NCBI RefSeq assembly: GCF_001428105.1
Contig: NZ_LMSJ01000045.1
Location: 238,318 to 302,317 of the forward strand
Direction of reading: 5' to 3'
Source of the DNA: Paenibacillus sp. Soil766
Lineage (GTDB): Bacteria; Bacillota; Bacilli; Paenibacillales; NBRC-103111
DNA length: 64,000 bases
Shown here: piece after piece, positions 7,891 to 16,701 of the stretch
How the letters are laid out: every line of letters starts with the position of its first letter
Position numbering within the stretch: position 1 is the first letter of the stretch
The notes under the pieces: model-generated
Database searches by the model: none
What the model was told of the DNA's origin: nothing
Seen by the model: only the letters and a program-made list of their open reading frames with translations
Position numbers and translations under genes: made by a program

Positions 7891-8928
7891 ATGATGAGCA
7901 CCAAAGACAATTTACTAGAAGTGAAAGATTTGAGAGTTTCATTCCAGACTTATGCGGGTGAAGTTCAAGCTGTTCGCGGCGTATCTTTTTCTTTGAAAAA
8001 AGGTGAAGTGTTGGCGATTGTAGGTGAATCCGGCTGCGGTAAATCCGTAACGGCACAAACGCTCATGCGTTTAATTCCTACTCCGCCTAGTTATATAAAA
8101 AGCGGTTCTATCATGTTTGACGGCAAAGTGGATATTACGAAGCTTTCCAACAGACAGATGGAGAAAATTCGTGGCTCAGAAATGGGTATGATTTTCCAAG
8201 ATCCAATGACATCATTGAATCCGACGATGAAAATCGGTGATCAAATCACCGAAGGTTTGATCAAACACGAAGGTTTGAGTAAAAGCGCTGCAAGAGAAAG
8301 AGCGATTGAAATTCTTAAATTGGTTGGAATCAACTCGCCAGAAGGTCGTATTCATCAATATCCGCATGAGCTCTCAGGAGGAATGCGTCAACGTGTCATG
8401 ATCGCGATTGCTCTTGCGTGTTCGCCTAAGCTGCTGATTGCAGATGAGCCGACAACAGCGCTAGACGTTACAATTCAGGCGCAAATTATTGATTTGATGA
8501 AGAAGATCTCTGTGGAAACGGACTCATCCATTATCTTGATTACCCATGATCTTGGTGTTGTTGCTGACATGGCAGGGCGCGTTGTCGTTATGTATGCAGG
8601 GAAAATTATTGAACAAGGCACCGTAGATGAAATATTCTATGAGCCGCAACATCCTTATACATGGGGTTTGCTTCGTTCAGTGCCGCGGTTGGATACGAAC
8701 ACAAATGAAGAGCTTGTACCGATTCCAGGTACACCGCCAGATTTGTTCGCACCACCGAAAGGGTGTGCTTTCGCAGCTAGATGTCCGTACGCGATGAATC
8801 ACTGTCTGGAAGAAGATCCAGCACATTCTGTGTTGTCTGAAACACATTCTGCAGCTTGCTGGTTGCTTCACCCGGATGCACCGAAGGTTGAACGTCCTGT
8901 AGGAGTGGGAGGTAATAGGCATGTCTAA
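7891..8928 (+). CDS. oppD: Oligopeptide ABC transporter ATP-binding protein OppD/DppD
   Basis: A 345-residue ATPase. Walker A is GESGCGKS, the signature is LSGGMRQR, and Walker B ends ADEPTTALD. The C-terminal oligopeptide/dipeptide extension has the cysteine cluster CAFAARCPYAMNHC, typical of OppD/DppD and likely an Fe-S site as reported for relatives. It powers peptide import with OppF. Two ATGs (7891, 7894) lie close together behind AAGGGGTG; either could start. The end overlaps oppF by eight bases. Confidence 0.92.
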   Translation: MMSTKDNLLEVKDLRVSFQTYAGEVQAVRGVSFSLKKGEVLAIVGESGCGKSVTAQTLMRLIPTPPSYIKSGSIMFDGKVDITKLSNRQMEKIRGSEMGMIFQDPMTSLNPTMKIGDQITEGLIKHEGLSKSAARERAIEILKLVGINSPEGRIHQYPHELSGGMRQRVMIAIALACSPKLLIADEPTTALDVTIQAQIIDLMKKISVETDSSIILITHDLGVVADMAGRVVVMYAGKIIEQGTVDEIFYEPQHPYTWGLLRSVPRLDTNTNEELVPIPGTPPDLFAPPKGCAFAARCPYAMNHCLEEDPAHSVLSETHSAACWLLHPDAPKVERPVGVGGNRHV

Positions 8929-9895
8929 GACGTTGGCTAAGTCTGAGCAACCGATTTTGCAAATTCGCAATATGAAAAAGCATTTCAATCTTGGAAACGG
9001 CAAGATTTTGAAAGCCGTAGACAATTTTTCGATAGAAATTAAACGTGGTGAAACGTTTGGTCTTGTTGGGGAGTCCGGTTGTGGGAAATCCACAGCTGGA
9101 AGAACGATAATTAAGCTCTATGACGCGACGGAAGGCGAAGTTATTTTCGATGGCGAAGATGTTCATAAGCTGAGTGGGAAAAAGCTGAAGGATTTCAATC
9201 GGAATATGCAAATGGTATTCCAAGACCCTTACGCATCCCTAAACCCGCGTATGACTGTGGGGAATATCATTGCTGAAGGTATTGATATTCACGGTTTATA
9301 CAAAGGTGCGAAACGCAAAGAACGAGTCATGGAACTGCTTCGTGCTGTGGGCTTGAATGATGAACATGCTAGCCGTTTCCCGCATGAATTCTCCGGTGGT
9401 CAACGTCAACGTATCGGGATTGCCCGCGCTCTAGCGATTGAACCGAAGTTCATTATCGCCGATGAGCCGATTTCCGCATTGGACGTTTCCGTTCAAGCGC
9501 AAGTCGTGAATCTTTTCAAAAGATTACAAAAAGAAATGGGCTTAACTTACTTGTTTATCGCGCATGATTTAGCGATGGTTAAGCATATCTCTGACCGTAT
9601 CGGGGTTATGTATTTAGGAAGCCTCGTTGAGGTAACAACATCTGACGCGCTATACGCGAAGCCGCTGCATCCTTATACACAGTCCTTGCTTTCTGCGATT
9701 CCGATCCCGGATCCAGAAATTGAACGTACACGCGAACGTATCATTCTTCAAGGCGACGTACCGAGCCCGCTCAACCCGCCGAGTGGTTGTCCGTTTCGTA
9801 CGCGTTGTCCGCAAGCGATGGCGAAGTGTGCAGATTCCATGCCGCCTAGTAAAGAAGTGGAACCGAATCACTTTGTTGCTTGTCATTTATATTAA
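8921..9895 (+). CDS. oppF: Oligopeptide ABC transporter ATP-binding protein OppF/DppF
   Basis: A 324-residue ATPase partner of OppD. Walker A is GESGCGKST, the signature FSGGQRQR, Walker B IADEPISALD. The C-terminal cysteine cluster CPFRTRCPQAMAKC is again present. The start codon sits inside the end of oppD with GGGAGG upstream, which points to translational coupling. It is the last gene of the operon and is followed by a terminator. Confidence 0.92.
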   Translation: MSKTLAKSEQPILQIRNMKKHFNLGNGKILKAVDNFSIEIKRGETFGLVGESGCGKSTAGRTIIKLYDATEGEVIFDGEDVHKLSGKKLKDFNRNMQMVFQDPYASLNPRMTVGNIIAEGIDIHGLYKGAKRKERVMELLRAVGLNDEHASRFPHEFSGGQRQRIGIARALAIEPKFIIADEPISALDVSVQAQVVNLFKRLQKEMGLTYLFIAHDLAMVKHISDRIGVMYLGSLVEVTTSDALYAKPLHPYTQSLLSAIPIPDPEIERTRERIILQGDVPSPLNPPSGCPFRTRCPQAMAKCADSMPPSKEVEPNHFVACHLY

Positions 9896-9902
9896 TAAGC
9901 TT

Positions 9903-9929
9903 AGCCGTCCCGAGTGGGGCGGCTTTTCG
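9903..9929 (+). terminator. Terminator of the opp operon
   Basis: AGCCG-T-CCC pairs with GGG-G-CGGCT around GAGT, followed by TTTTC. Confidence 0.8.
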
Positions 9930-9974
9930 CCTTCCACCTCATGCCGTATAATTGTAATTAGAAAAAATACAGTT

Positions 9975-10003
9975 TTGACGATTTCAGGGCTTCCGTGTAC
10001 AAT
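9975..10003 (+). promoter_or_regulatory. sigma-A promoter of bshC-ahcY
   Basis: TTGACG (9975-9980) and TACAAT (9998-10003) are exactly 17 bases apart, the best match in this part of the window. bshC starts about 50 bases downstream. Confidence 0.75.
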
Positions 10004-10051
10004 CAAAGGATAGTTGTTTTAATTGGTATGAAGAGGAGACACTAGTCGCAT

Positions 10052-11686
10052 ATGCAAATGGATACTTTTCATTGGAAGAAAAATCAGACATTGGCGGAAG
10101 ATTATATAACGGGAAAAGGCAAGGCGAAGTCGTTGTTCCCTTATCATTTTGCAAACGTGGAAGATTGGCAAGGCCGGGTCAATTGGCTGGATGGTGCTAT
10201 GGATGCCCCGCATGTCGAGCGTGAGCGGCTTGTAGAGGTGTTGGAAGCTTATAATCGTCGTGTAGGGAATACGGGGGCTGTTTTAGAGAATGTCGCGGCA
10301 TTAGGCGATAAGCAAACTCTTGCGGTCGTTGGCGGTCAACAAGCTGGCTTATTTGGCGGGCAGTTAATGATCCTGTATAAAGCCATTACAATTATTCAAT
10401 TGGCACGCGAATGGCGTAATAAACTGCAACGTGCAGTTGTTCCGGTTTTCTGGATTGCAGGTGAGGATCACGACTTCGACGAAGTGAACCACGTCCACGT
10501 TCTCTCCAATACGCAGCAGATTGAAAAGTTGAAGGTGGAGCATCCTACCGGTGTAAGAACGTCCGTAAGTCGCTTGCCACTGTCTTCTGAAGCGTGGGAA
10601 GAGGCATTGAATAAGTTGGATCAATCGTTAATGGATACGGAATTCAAAGCGTCCTTGTTAGATAAAATGCGCTCAGCTGCAGAAGATGGAGCTACGCTTT
10701 CAGATGCTTTTGCTCGGTGGATGGCGATGCTGTTTGGTGAATATGGGCTTGTGCTGATCGATGCGGATGAGCCTTCAGTCCGTGCATTGGAGTCATCCAT
10801 GTTCAAGGAAATGATAGAGCAGAATGAGTTATTCACTGCATCCTTAATGCGCAGTCAAGCCGAAGTTAGTCAAGCGGGTTATGGGATTCAAGCGGAAATT
10901 CATGAGGATGGAGCTAATCTCTTTGTTTTCGTTGAGGGTGCGAGACTGCTGCTCCATCGCGAGGGTGAGCATTTTACGGATAAGAAAAAAATGGTTAGTT
11001 TCACGAAGGCTGATCTTCGTGATAAAGCGATGACGACACCTGAACAGTTGAGTAATAATGTCATGTCTCGACCGCTTATGCAGGAATATTTATTTCCTGT
11101 TCTAGCGACAGTGCTAGGTCCGGGGGAAATTGCTTACTGGGCGTTAACGAAGCAAGCCTTCGAGCATTTCCATTTGCGTATGCCGATTGTGGTGCCGCGC
11201 TTGGAGTTTACCTTGATTGAGGGCACGATAAAGAAACAGATGGACAAATACGAGCTCACGTTGACAGATGTTTTAGAACACTTTGATGAGAAGAAACAAG
11301 CTTGGTTGGATGCCCAAGATACGCTTCAGCTTAATGAACGATTTGAAGCGGTTAAGGAGTCTTTCCTCAGTACCTATGCACCGCTTGTTGAGTCTCTAAG
11401 TGGAATTAATCCCGGTGTCAAAAAACTTGGAGATACCAATCTGGCTAAAATCGTGGAACAAATCGAATATTTGCATCAAAAAGCAAGTGAAGCCTCACAT
11501 ACACAATTCGATGCAGCGATCCGACAGTTGGACCGTGTACGACTAACTATTTTTCCGTTAGCAAAGCCCCAAGAAAGAGTGTATAATGGGTGTGCTTATC
11601 TTAATCGTTATGGGAATGTTTGGCTGCATACATTACTTGAAACGCCGATACCCGTTGACGGCATGCATCGTATCTATTATTTGTAG
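10052..11686 (+). CDS. bshC: Bacillithiol biosynthesis cysteine-adding enzyme BshC
   Basis: A 544-residue BshC protein (formerly YllA). It is the proposed ligase that adds cysteine to GlcN-malate, the last step to bacillithiol, the low-molecular-weight thiol of Bacillales. Family blocks include VVGGQQAGLFGGQLMILYKA near residue 92, FWIAGEDHDFDEVNH, LGPGEIAYWALTKQAF and a C-terminal coiled coil (about 400-470). As in Bacillus it lies upstream of mraZ, here with ahcY and a lipoprotein gene between. The start MQMDTFHW fits the family, though AGGAG is 13 bases upstream, longer than usual. Confidence 0.92.
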   Translation: MQMDTFHWKKNQTLAEDYITGKGKAKSLFPYHFANVEDWQGRVNWLDGAMDAPHVERERLVEVLEAYNRRVGNTGAVLENVAALGDKQTLAVVGGQQAGLFGGQLMILYKAITIIQLAREWRNKLQRAVVPVFWIAGEDHDFDEVNHVHVLSNTQQIEKLKVEHPTGVRTSVSRLPLSSEAWEEALNKLDQSLMDTEFKASLLDKMRSAAEDGATLSDAFARWMAMLFGEYGLVLIDADEPSVRALESSMFKEMIEQNELFTASLMRSQAEVSQAGYGIQAEIHEDGANLFVFVEGARLLLHREGEHFTDKKKMVSFTKADLRDKAMTTPEQLSNNVMSRPLMQEYLFPVLATVLGPGEIAYWALTKQAFEHFHLRMPIVVPRLEFTLIEGTIKKQMDKYELTLTDVLEHFDEKKQAWLDAQDTLQLNERFEAVKESFLSTYAPLVESLSGINPGVKKLGDTNLAKIVEQIEYLHQKASEASHTQFDAAIRQLDRVRLTIFPLAKPQERVYNGCAYLNRYGNVWLHTLLETPIPVDGMHRIYYL

Positions 11687-11697
11687 GAGGAACGAAG

Positions 11698-12960
11698 ATG
11701 ACAACTGCAACAAACAGTATTGTAACTGACATGGCATTAGCGCCAGATGGTCACCTGAAAATTGATTGGGTTCAGGCACATATGCCTGTTTTGAATCGAA
11801 TTCGTGAGCAATTTGAGAAAGAACAACCTTTCAAAGGTTTAAAAGTAACAATCTCCTTGCATTTGGAAGCTAAAACAGCTTACTTAGCGAAGGTTGTTAA
11901 AGCTGGTGGAGCTGAAGTTACGATCACAGGTAGCAACCCGCTATCTACGCAAGATGATGTATGTGCAGCGCTTGTTGAAGATGGAATCACTGTATTTGCC
12001 AAATACAATCCGAGTTCAGAAGAATACAAAGAGCTTCTTATTAAATCATTGGAATCCAAACCTGATCTTATTATTGATGACGGTGGCGACTTAGTCTCGC
12101 TTCTTCATTCCGAGCGCAAAGATTTAGCGGTAAATGTGCGCGGTGGTGCGGAAGAAACAACAACAGGTATTCTTCGCTTGAAAGCGATGGAAAAAGAAGG
12201 GAAGCTTGCTTTCCCGATGGTTGCTGTTAATGATGCCTACTGTAAATACTTGTTTGATAACCGTTACGGTACAGGTCAATCCGTGTGGGATGGTATCAAC
12301 CGTACAACAAACTTGGTAGTTGCAGGTAAAACTGTCGTTGTCGTTGGTTATGGCTGGTGTGGTAAAGGTGTGGCTATGCGTGCTAAAGGCTTAGGTGCTA
12401 ACGTAATCGTAACTGAAATCGATGCGATTAAAGGCGTAGAGGCGTATATGGACGGTTTCGCTGTAATGCCGATGATCGAAGCTGCGAAATTGGGCGATTT
12501 CTTCGTTACTGTTACTGGTAACCGTGATGTTATCCGTGGGGAACACTACAAAGTGATGAAAGATGGCGCAATTCTTTCGAACGCGGGTCACTTTGATGTT
12601 GAAGTGAACAAACCTGAACTTGAGGCTCTTTCATCCTCCAAGCGTACGGTTCGACGTAATATCGAAGAGTACCAACTAACTGATGGTCGCAAAGTGTACA
12701 TCTTAGCTGAAGGTCGTTTAGTTAACCTTGCTGCTGGGGATGGTCATCCGGCTGAAATCATGGATATGACTTTTGCGCTTCAAGCGATGTCCTTGAAACA
12801 TGTGAATGATTCTTACCAAACGTTAGGGAATACTGTTGTTAATGTTCCTTATGTACTGGATGAGCAAGTTGCTCGCTTCAAGCTTGAGTCACTAGGTACG
12901 AGTGTTGATGCTCTGTCTGATGAGCAAAAAGCTTACCTAGACAGCTGGGATGAGCACTAA
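11698..12960 (+). CDS. ahcY: Adenosylhomocysteinase (SAH hydrolase)
   Basis: A 420-residue NAD-dependent hydrolase that splits S-adenosylhomocysteine into homocysteine and adenosine, recycling the product of methylation. The Rossmann motif GYGWCGKG is at residues 217-224. GNRDVI, SNAGHFDVE and the C-terminal NLAAGDGHPAEIMD motif are present. It begins 11 bases after bshC behind GGAGG, so the two are one unit. Many Firmicutes use Pfs/LuxS instead, so this one-step route is a lineage marker. The pairing with bshC suggests a shared sulfur role, but that is inference. Confidence 0.95.
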   Translation: MTTATNSIVTDMALAPDGHLKIDWVQAHMPVLNRIREQFEKEQPFKGLKVTISLHLEAKTAYLAKVVKAGGAEVTITGSNPLSTQDDVCAALVEDGITVFAKYNPSSEEYKELLIKSLESKPDLIIDDGGDLVSLLHSERKDLAVNVRGGAEETTTGILRLKAMEKEGKLAFPMVAVNDAYCKYLFDNRYGTGQSVWDGINRTTNLVVAGKTVVVVGYGWCGKGVAMRAKGLGANVIVTEIDAIKGVEAYMDGFAVMPMIEAAKLGDFFVTVTGNRDVIRGEHYKVMKDGAILSNAGHFDVEVNKPELEALSSSKRTVRRNIEEYQLTDGRKVYILAEGRLVNLAAGDGHPAEIMDMTFALQAMSLKHVNDSYQTLGNTVVNVPYVLDEQVARFKLESLGTSVDALSDEQKAYLDSWDEH

Positions 12961-12980
12961 GATATAAATGTGTAATGGAG

Positions 12981-13020
12981 ATGCCCTTTGGTCCACTGAT
13001 GTGGATTTGAGGGTATTTTT
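12981..13020 (+). terminator. Terminator of bshC-ahcY
   Basis: ATGCCCT and TCCAC pair with GTGGA and AGGGTAT around TGAT, followed by a T-run. Confidence 0.8.
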
Positions 13021-13044
13021 GTTTGGGTTTGTTGATGGTGGAGG

Positions 13045-13275
13045 TAAGTTGCGGGTGAGGAGTCTAGTGCGAATAAATGGATTTTGTGTAGCTAATTTAG
13101 TGAAAATCGGCTAGTTAATAGCATTAACCGGATTTTCTGCAGGTAATTTCAGGGATTTTCGTCAAACTGAGCAATGTGAGGATAATTAACTACATAAAAT
13201 ACATGTAAATCAAAAATTCAATGAAATTCAGCTAAAATAACTGTATTTTTCCAGCTAATTCCTAAAAGTCCCCGG
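13045..13275 (+). repeat. AT-rich repeat-like intergenic DNA
   Basis: No gene is visible in 13021-13539. This part repeats a theme of AGCTAATTT and GGATTTT with variants: AGCTAATTTAGTG, GGTAATTTCAGGG, CAGCTAAAATAA, CAGCTAATTCC. It holds a perfect inverted repeat GTTAAT-AGC-ATTAAC (13114-13128). It resembles dispersed intergenic repeats I associate with Paenibacillus genomes, but only one copy lies here, so the call is tentative. Confidence 0.35.
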
Positions 13276-13380
13276 CTCATACACCCCACTAGCTCCACGA
13301 ATCCTAGCAACCCCAGCAAGCCCTAAAACCCCCGATAATATCTACCCCCAAGAGCCTGCAATACCGCACTCTACAGCCTC
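13261..13380 (+). other. C-rich, strand-skewed gene-free DNA
   Basis: By hand count the 120 bases hold 52 C and only 14 G on this strand, with many CCCC and CCCCC runs. No start codon with an SD and no long frame is seen. It separates the repeat-like DNA from the lipoprotein gene. Confidence 0.5.
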
Positions 13381-13539
13381 GTGACCGCTCAGTGTCACAC
13401 TAAAATTTGTACCATTCCATCCAAACCAAACTCCTTATCACTTTTAATTGCAATCCACGTTGTTTCCATGCAACTTTCGTATTCGTTATTCCGTTTGAAG
13501 GGTGTATAACCTATAAATGGAAATTGGGGGCGTGTTGAA

Positions 13540-14622
13540 ATGAGGATAAGTACAAAAGCAAGCTTAGCACTTATGATCGTCATGTGTATGTTGGTGTTGG
13601 GGTTGTTGGCAGGATGTAGTTCCTCCTCCAAGAGCGAACAATCCGCATCCATGGCAGATTCAAAAAGTGATATGAACAGCGTGCGAACCTCCGGTGCGAC
13701 AGCTGATCAATTTGCCAGCAAAGATGTAAGCGCAAGTAATGCAGCTCCAGCAGCTAAGGCGAAGGAATCTACGTCGATAGCTCCTACATCGGATGATAAG
13801 TCGACTACGCCGAATGTTGTGATGCCTGCAAGCGGAAACGATCAAGAAGCTGGTTTTAACCGAAAACTTATTTATCGGGCTAATCTTGTGATGCCAGTTG
13901 AAGATTATAGTAAAGCCCAAACCCAGCTGCGGGATTTGGTAGCTTTAAGTGGAGCGTACATTTTGCAGTTCTCGGAGAATGCGAATACGGGTGAAAAAGG
14001 CGGGACGTATACGATTAAAGTCGCAGCAAATGGATTCGTATCCATGCTAGACGGCCTAGAGAAGATAAGTCCATCGCTCCAACGGAATGTTCAGGGGCAG
14101 GATGTAACGGAAGAGTACGTGGATCTTAGCTCTCGTCTGACGGCCAAGCAGCTTGTAGAGAGCAGGTTGCTAAGCTTTATGGAGAAAGCATCGAAGACCG
14201 ATGATTTATTGGCATTTTCTAATGAGCTTGCTAAGGTGCAAGAGGCGATTGAGCAAATCAAAGGCAGAATGCGTTACTTGGATCAAAATGTTTCGTATTC
14301 TACCATCGAGTTAAGAATGTATCAACAAACCGGTAAAAAACCGTTACTTTCTGACCCGAATGAACTAACTTTAGCGGAGCGCGTTGAAAAAGCATGGGGC
14401 TCTAGCCTGAATGTTCTGGTCGCAGTTATGCAAGGTGTCCTCGTTTTCCTTGCTGCCGCGGTGCCTGTTTTGGTGATTTTATTGCTTATAGCTATCCCAA
14501 TCTGGGTATACAGGCGTAAGAGGAATTCGCAATTAAAGGCTTTGCGATTACAGCTGAGAGAGCAAAATACATCTGAACATACACTTGAAGATGCCGAACA
14601 AGGAACAAAAGGCACAGAATAG
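13540..14622 (+). CDS. DUF4349 domain lipoprotein
   Basis: A 360-residue protein with a lipoprotein signal (hydrophobic stretch ending LLAGC, Cys26), then a Ser/Ala/Lys-rich linker to about residue 105. A DUF4349 domain follows (RKLIYRANLVMPVEDYSKA, later DVTEEYVDLSSRL), with a coiled coil near residues 200-250. A C-terminal membrane segment (about 290-325) has a basic tail inside. Having both a lipid anchor and a C-terminal membrane helix is normal for this family. The function is unknown; a sensor role on the outer membrane face is only a guess. It stands alone between terminators. Confidence 0.8.
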   Translation: MRISTKASLALMIVMCMLVLGLLAGCSSSSKSEQSASMADSKSDMNSVRTSGATADQFASKDVSASNAAPAAKAKESTSIAPTSDDKSTTPNVVMPASGNDQEAGFNRKLIYRANLVMPVEDYSKAQTQLRDLVALSGAYILQFSENANTGEKGGTYTIKVAANGFVSMLDGLEKISPSLQRNVQGQDVTEEYVDLSSRLTAKQLVESRLLSFMEKASKTDDLLAFSNELAKVQEAIEQIKGRMRYLDQNVSYSTIELRMYQQTGKKPLLSDPNELTLAERVEKAWGSSLNVLVAVMQGVLVFLAAAVPVLVILLLIAIPIWVYRRKRNSQLKALRLQLREQNTSEHTLEDAEQGTKGTE

Positions 14623-14649
14623 ACCTAAAAAACGAAATAAATTTAATTA

Positions 14650-14683
14650 ATCCTGCTAACTAAGCAGGATTTCTTTTATTTTT
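14650..14683 (+). terminator. Terminator after the DUF4349 gene
   Basis: ATCCTGCT (14650-14657) pairs with AGCAGGAT (14663-14670) around AACTA, followed by a T-rich run. It insulates the dcw cluster from upstream transcription. Confidence 0.85.
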
Positions 14684-14700
14684 AGCGAATATTGATTCAA

Positions 14701-14738
14701 ATGTGGTGAAAAGTGGTACAAAGTGGAGGAAAAGGGGG
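14701..14738 (+). promoter_or_regulatory. MraZ operator: phased AAGTGG boxes
   Basis: TGG cores start at 14704, 14714 and 14724, each preceded by A/G-rich bases, and a GGG core lies at 14734, giving an exact 10-base period. MraZ proteins are known to bind direct TGG-type repeats of this spacing before their own gene. A weak sigma-A promoter (TTGATT 14692-14697, TACAAA 14717-14722, 19-base gap) overlaps the array, which would suit autorepression. Confidence 0.7.
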
Positions 14739-14748
14739 ACTTGATGCT

Positions 14749-15186
14749 ATGTTTATGGGTGAATATCAACATAGCATTGACGAGAAAGGCCGAATGATCA
14801 TTCCGGCTAAATTTCGTGAAGCCCTTGGCGAAGCTTTTGTCATCACACGTGGTTTGGATCAATGCTTATTTGTATACCCGCAATCTGAATGGTTAATTCT
14901 CGAACAGAAGCTGAAAGCATTGCCATTAATGAAGTCAGATGCACGTGCCTTTACCCGGTTTTTCTTCTCTGGTGCAACAGAGTGTGAGCTCGACAAGCAA
15001 GGTAGAGCTAACATTCCAAGTAATCTCGTCGACCATGCCAAATTAGAAAAAGATTGTGTCGTTATCGGCGTTTCTAATCGTGTGGAGATTTGGAGTAAGC
15101 AAGTTTGGGAAAGCTATGCCAATGAGTCTGAACAGTCATTCAATGAAATAGCAGAGAAGCTGGTCGATTTTAATTTTGATTTATAG
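14749..15186 (+). CDS. mraZ: Transcriptional regulator MraZ
   Basis: A 145-residue protein with two SpoVT-AbrB-like (MraZ) domains, residues about 5-47 and 75-120. It starts [15 protein letters not shown] and has the second-domain motif [14 protein letters not shown]. It is the first gene of the dcw cluster and in studied bacteria represses that cluster, including itself. I start at ATG 14749 because the family begins MFMGEY; a GTG at 14713 would fall in the operator. Confidence 0.95.
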   Translation: MFMGEYQHSIDEKGRMIIPAKFREALGEAFVITRGLDQCLFVYPQSEWLILEQKLKALPLMKSDARAFTRFFFSGATECELDKQGRANIPSNLVDHAKLEKDCVVIGVSNRVEIWSKQVWESYANESEQSFNEIAEKLVDFNFDL

Positions 15187-15208
15187 AAATTTTGAGTTTA
15201 AGAATATG

Positions 15209-15248
15209 CTTACGAAGTCAGTTTTGCCAAGGCAAAACTTTTAGGAGG
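15209..15248 (+). repeat. Hairpin-SD element, copy 1 (before rsmH)
   Basis: CTTACGAAGTCAGTTTTGC leads into a hairpin AGTTTTGCC (15220-15228), AA, GGCAAAACT (15231-15239), then TTTTAGGAGG, the rsmH SD. The first 19 bases recur exactly at 41507-41525. Related hairpins lie at 35933-36007. The element supplies a hairpin a few bases upstream of the ribosome-binding site. Confidence 0.75.
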
Positions 15249-15255
15249 ACAACGA

Positions 15256-16206
15256 GTGTTTCATCATGTGACTGTACTTAAAGAAGAATCTGTAGAAGGT
15301 TTACATATAAAACCAGATGGCGTTTACGTGGATTGTACGATGGGAGGCGCGGGACATAGTGCGCTAATCGCATCCAAATTAGGTCCAGAAGGACTGCTTA
15401 TTGCTCTTGATCAAGATGATGTAGCCTTAGCCAATGCGCAAACGGTGCTTGCACCTTACTTAGATCGCGTGGCCATTATCAAAAGTAACTTCAGAGAAAT
15501 TGAACTAGTGCTACGCGGTGTACCCAAAGCTATGAAGGATGGCAAACCCCAGGTTGATGGCATTTTGTTCGATCTAGGTGTATCTTCTCCGCAGTTAGAT
15601 GATGGCGATCGTGGATTCAGCTACAACCATGATGCTGAGCTCGACATGAGAATGGATCGGGATACGCTGCTTACCGCCAAAACGATCGTAAATGAATGGC
15701 CTGCTGACAAAATTGCTAAAGTGTTATTCGAATATGGGGAAGAAAAGTTCTCGAGACGGATTGCTAGTGTCATTGTAGAAGCAAGAGAAAAGAAAACGAT
15801 TGAAACAACTGGCGAACTCGTGGAATTGATTAAAGAGGGGATCCCAGCTGCCGCAAGACGGACCGGGGGACACCCGGCCAAACGCAGTTTCCAAGCCTTA
15901 CGAATTGCAGTGAATGACGAGCTAGGCGCGTTTGAAGAAGCGCTTCAGCAATCACTTAACTGTTTGGCGCCTCAAGGACGAATCGCGGTCATAACGTTCC
16001 ACTCCTTGGAGGATCGCATCTGTAAACAATTTTTCGTGAAAAATGTGGAGAAATGTACGTGCCCGCCAGCTTTTCCAATGTGTGTTTGTGAGAAGGTTGG
16101 AGATTTGAAGCTCGTTACACGTAAACCAATTCTACCTAGTGAACATGAATTAGAAGTCAATCAAAGAGCCAGATCGGCAAAATTAAGAATAGCAGAAAAG
16201 CTTTGA
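15256..16206 (+). CDS. rsmH: 16S rRNA (cytosine(1402)-N(4))-methyltransferase RsmH
   Basis: A 316-residue SAM-dependent methyltransferase (MraW) that N4-methylates C1402 of 16S rRNA in the decoding centre. Conserved blocks: [11 protein letters not shown] (SAM site, residues about 25-35), [45 protein letters not shown] and FHSLEDR. The start is GTG with TAGGAGG seven bases upstream, part of a repeated hairpin element. It sits between mraZ and ftsL in standard order. Confidence 0.96.
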   Translation: MFHHVTVLKEESVEGLHIKPDGVYVDCTMGGAGHSALIASKLGPEGLLIALDQDDVALANAQTVLAPYLDRVAIIKSNFREIELVLRGVPKAMKDGKPQVDGILFDLGVSSPQLDDGDRGFSYNHDAELDMRMDRDTLLTAKTIVNEWPADKIAKVLFEYGEEKFSRRIASVIVEAREKKTIETTGELVELIKEGIPAAARRTGGHPAKRSFQALRIAVNDELGAFEEALQQSLNCLAPQGRIAVITFHSLEDRICKQFFVKNVEKCTCPPAFPMCVCEKVGDLKLVTRKPILPSEHELEVNQRARSAKLRIAEKL

Positions 16207-16224
16207 CCAAGGGAGGAATAAGTG

Positions 16225-16686
16225 ATGTCATCATATATTCAAGGCAATTTAGCACTTGATCCGAAACGTAAACCGAATTCTGGGCAGCGTGTGAAGATAA
16301 AAGAAACAACCAAGGTTGTATATCGCAACTCCTCATTGCCAGCGCAAGAGAAAATGCTTTACCTATTCACAGTTGTACTCTGTGTTATTGTTGCTGGAGT
16401 AATCATTTGGCGGTTCGCTGCGATCTATCAGATGAATGCGAATATTTTGAAAATGCAAGGTGAAATCCGTGAAATTCAAGCGCAAAACAGTGCGCTCAAG
16501 CAAGAAGTTGAGAAGTTGCAAAGTCCAGATCGTTTAAAAGAGGAAGCAGTACGCCTCGGGTTTAATTTACAAGATGTGAAGCAAAGCAATGTCGTTGCTC
16601 AATCAACAACATCTACAAAGGCGAAATCGAATACATCGACAGCTACAACGAGTGGCAAAAGTACGAAAACAACGTCTAAACCGTAA
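16225..16686 (+). CDS. ftsL: Cell division protein FtsL
   Basis: A 153-residue single-pass protein: a basic cytoplasmic part, a membrane segment near residues 48-68, and an external leucine-zipper-like coiled coil (about 72-105) with SPDRLKEEAVRLGF. It ends in a Ser/Thr/Lys-rich low-complexity tail (about 122-153). FtsL joins DivIC and DivIB to recruit and activate the septal synthase. Position between rsmH and a class B PBP supports the call. ATG 16225 is preferred over GTG 16222 for SD spacing. Confidence 0.88.
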   Translation: MSSYIQGNLALDPKRKPNSGQRVKIKETTKVVYRNSSLPAQEKMLYLFTVVLCVIVAGVIIWRFAAIYQMNANILKMQGEIREIQAQNSALKQEVEKLQSPDRLKEEAVRLGFNLQDVKQSNVVAQSTTSTKAKSNTSTATTSGKSTKTTSKP

Positions 16687-16701
16687 CGGGCAGGTACTCA
16701 T

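Noticed and set aside
13395-13652. 85-residue minus-strand frame over the start of the DUF4349 gene
   Set aside because: Antisense to a clear lipoprotein signal, with no SD and no family look.
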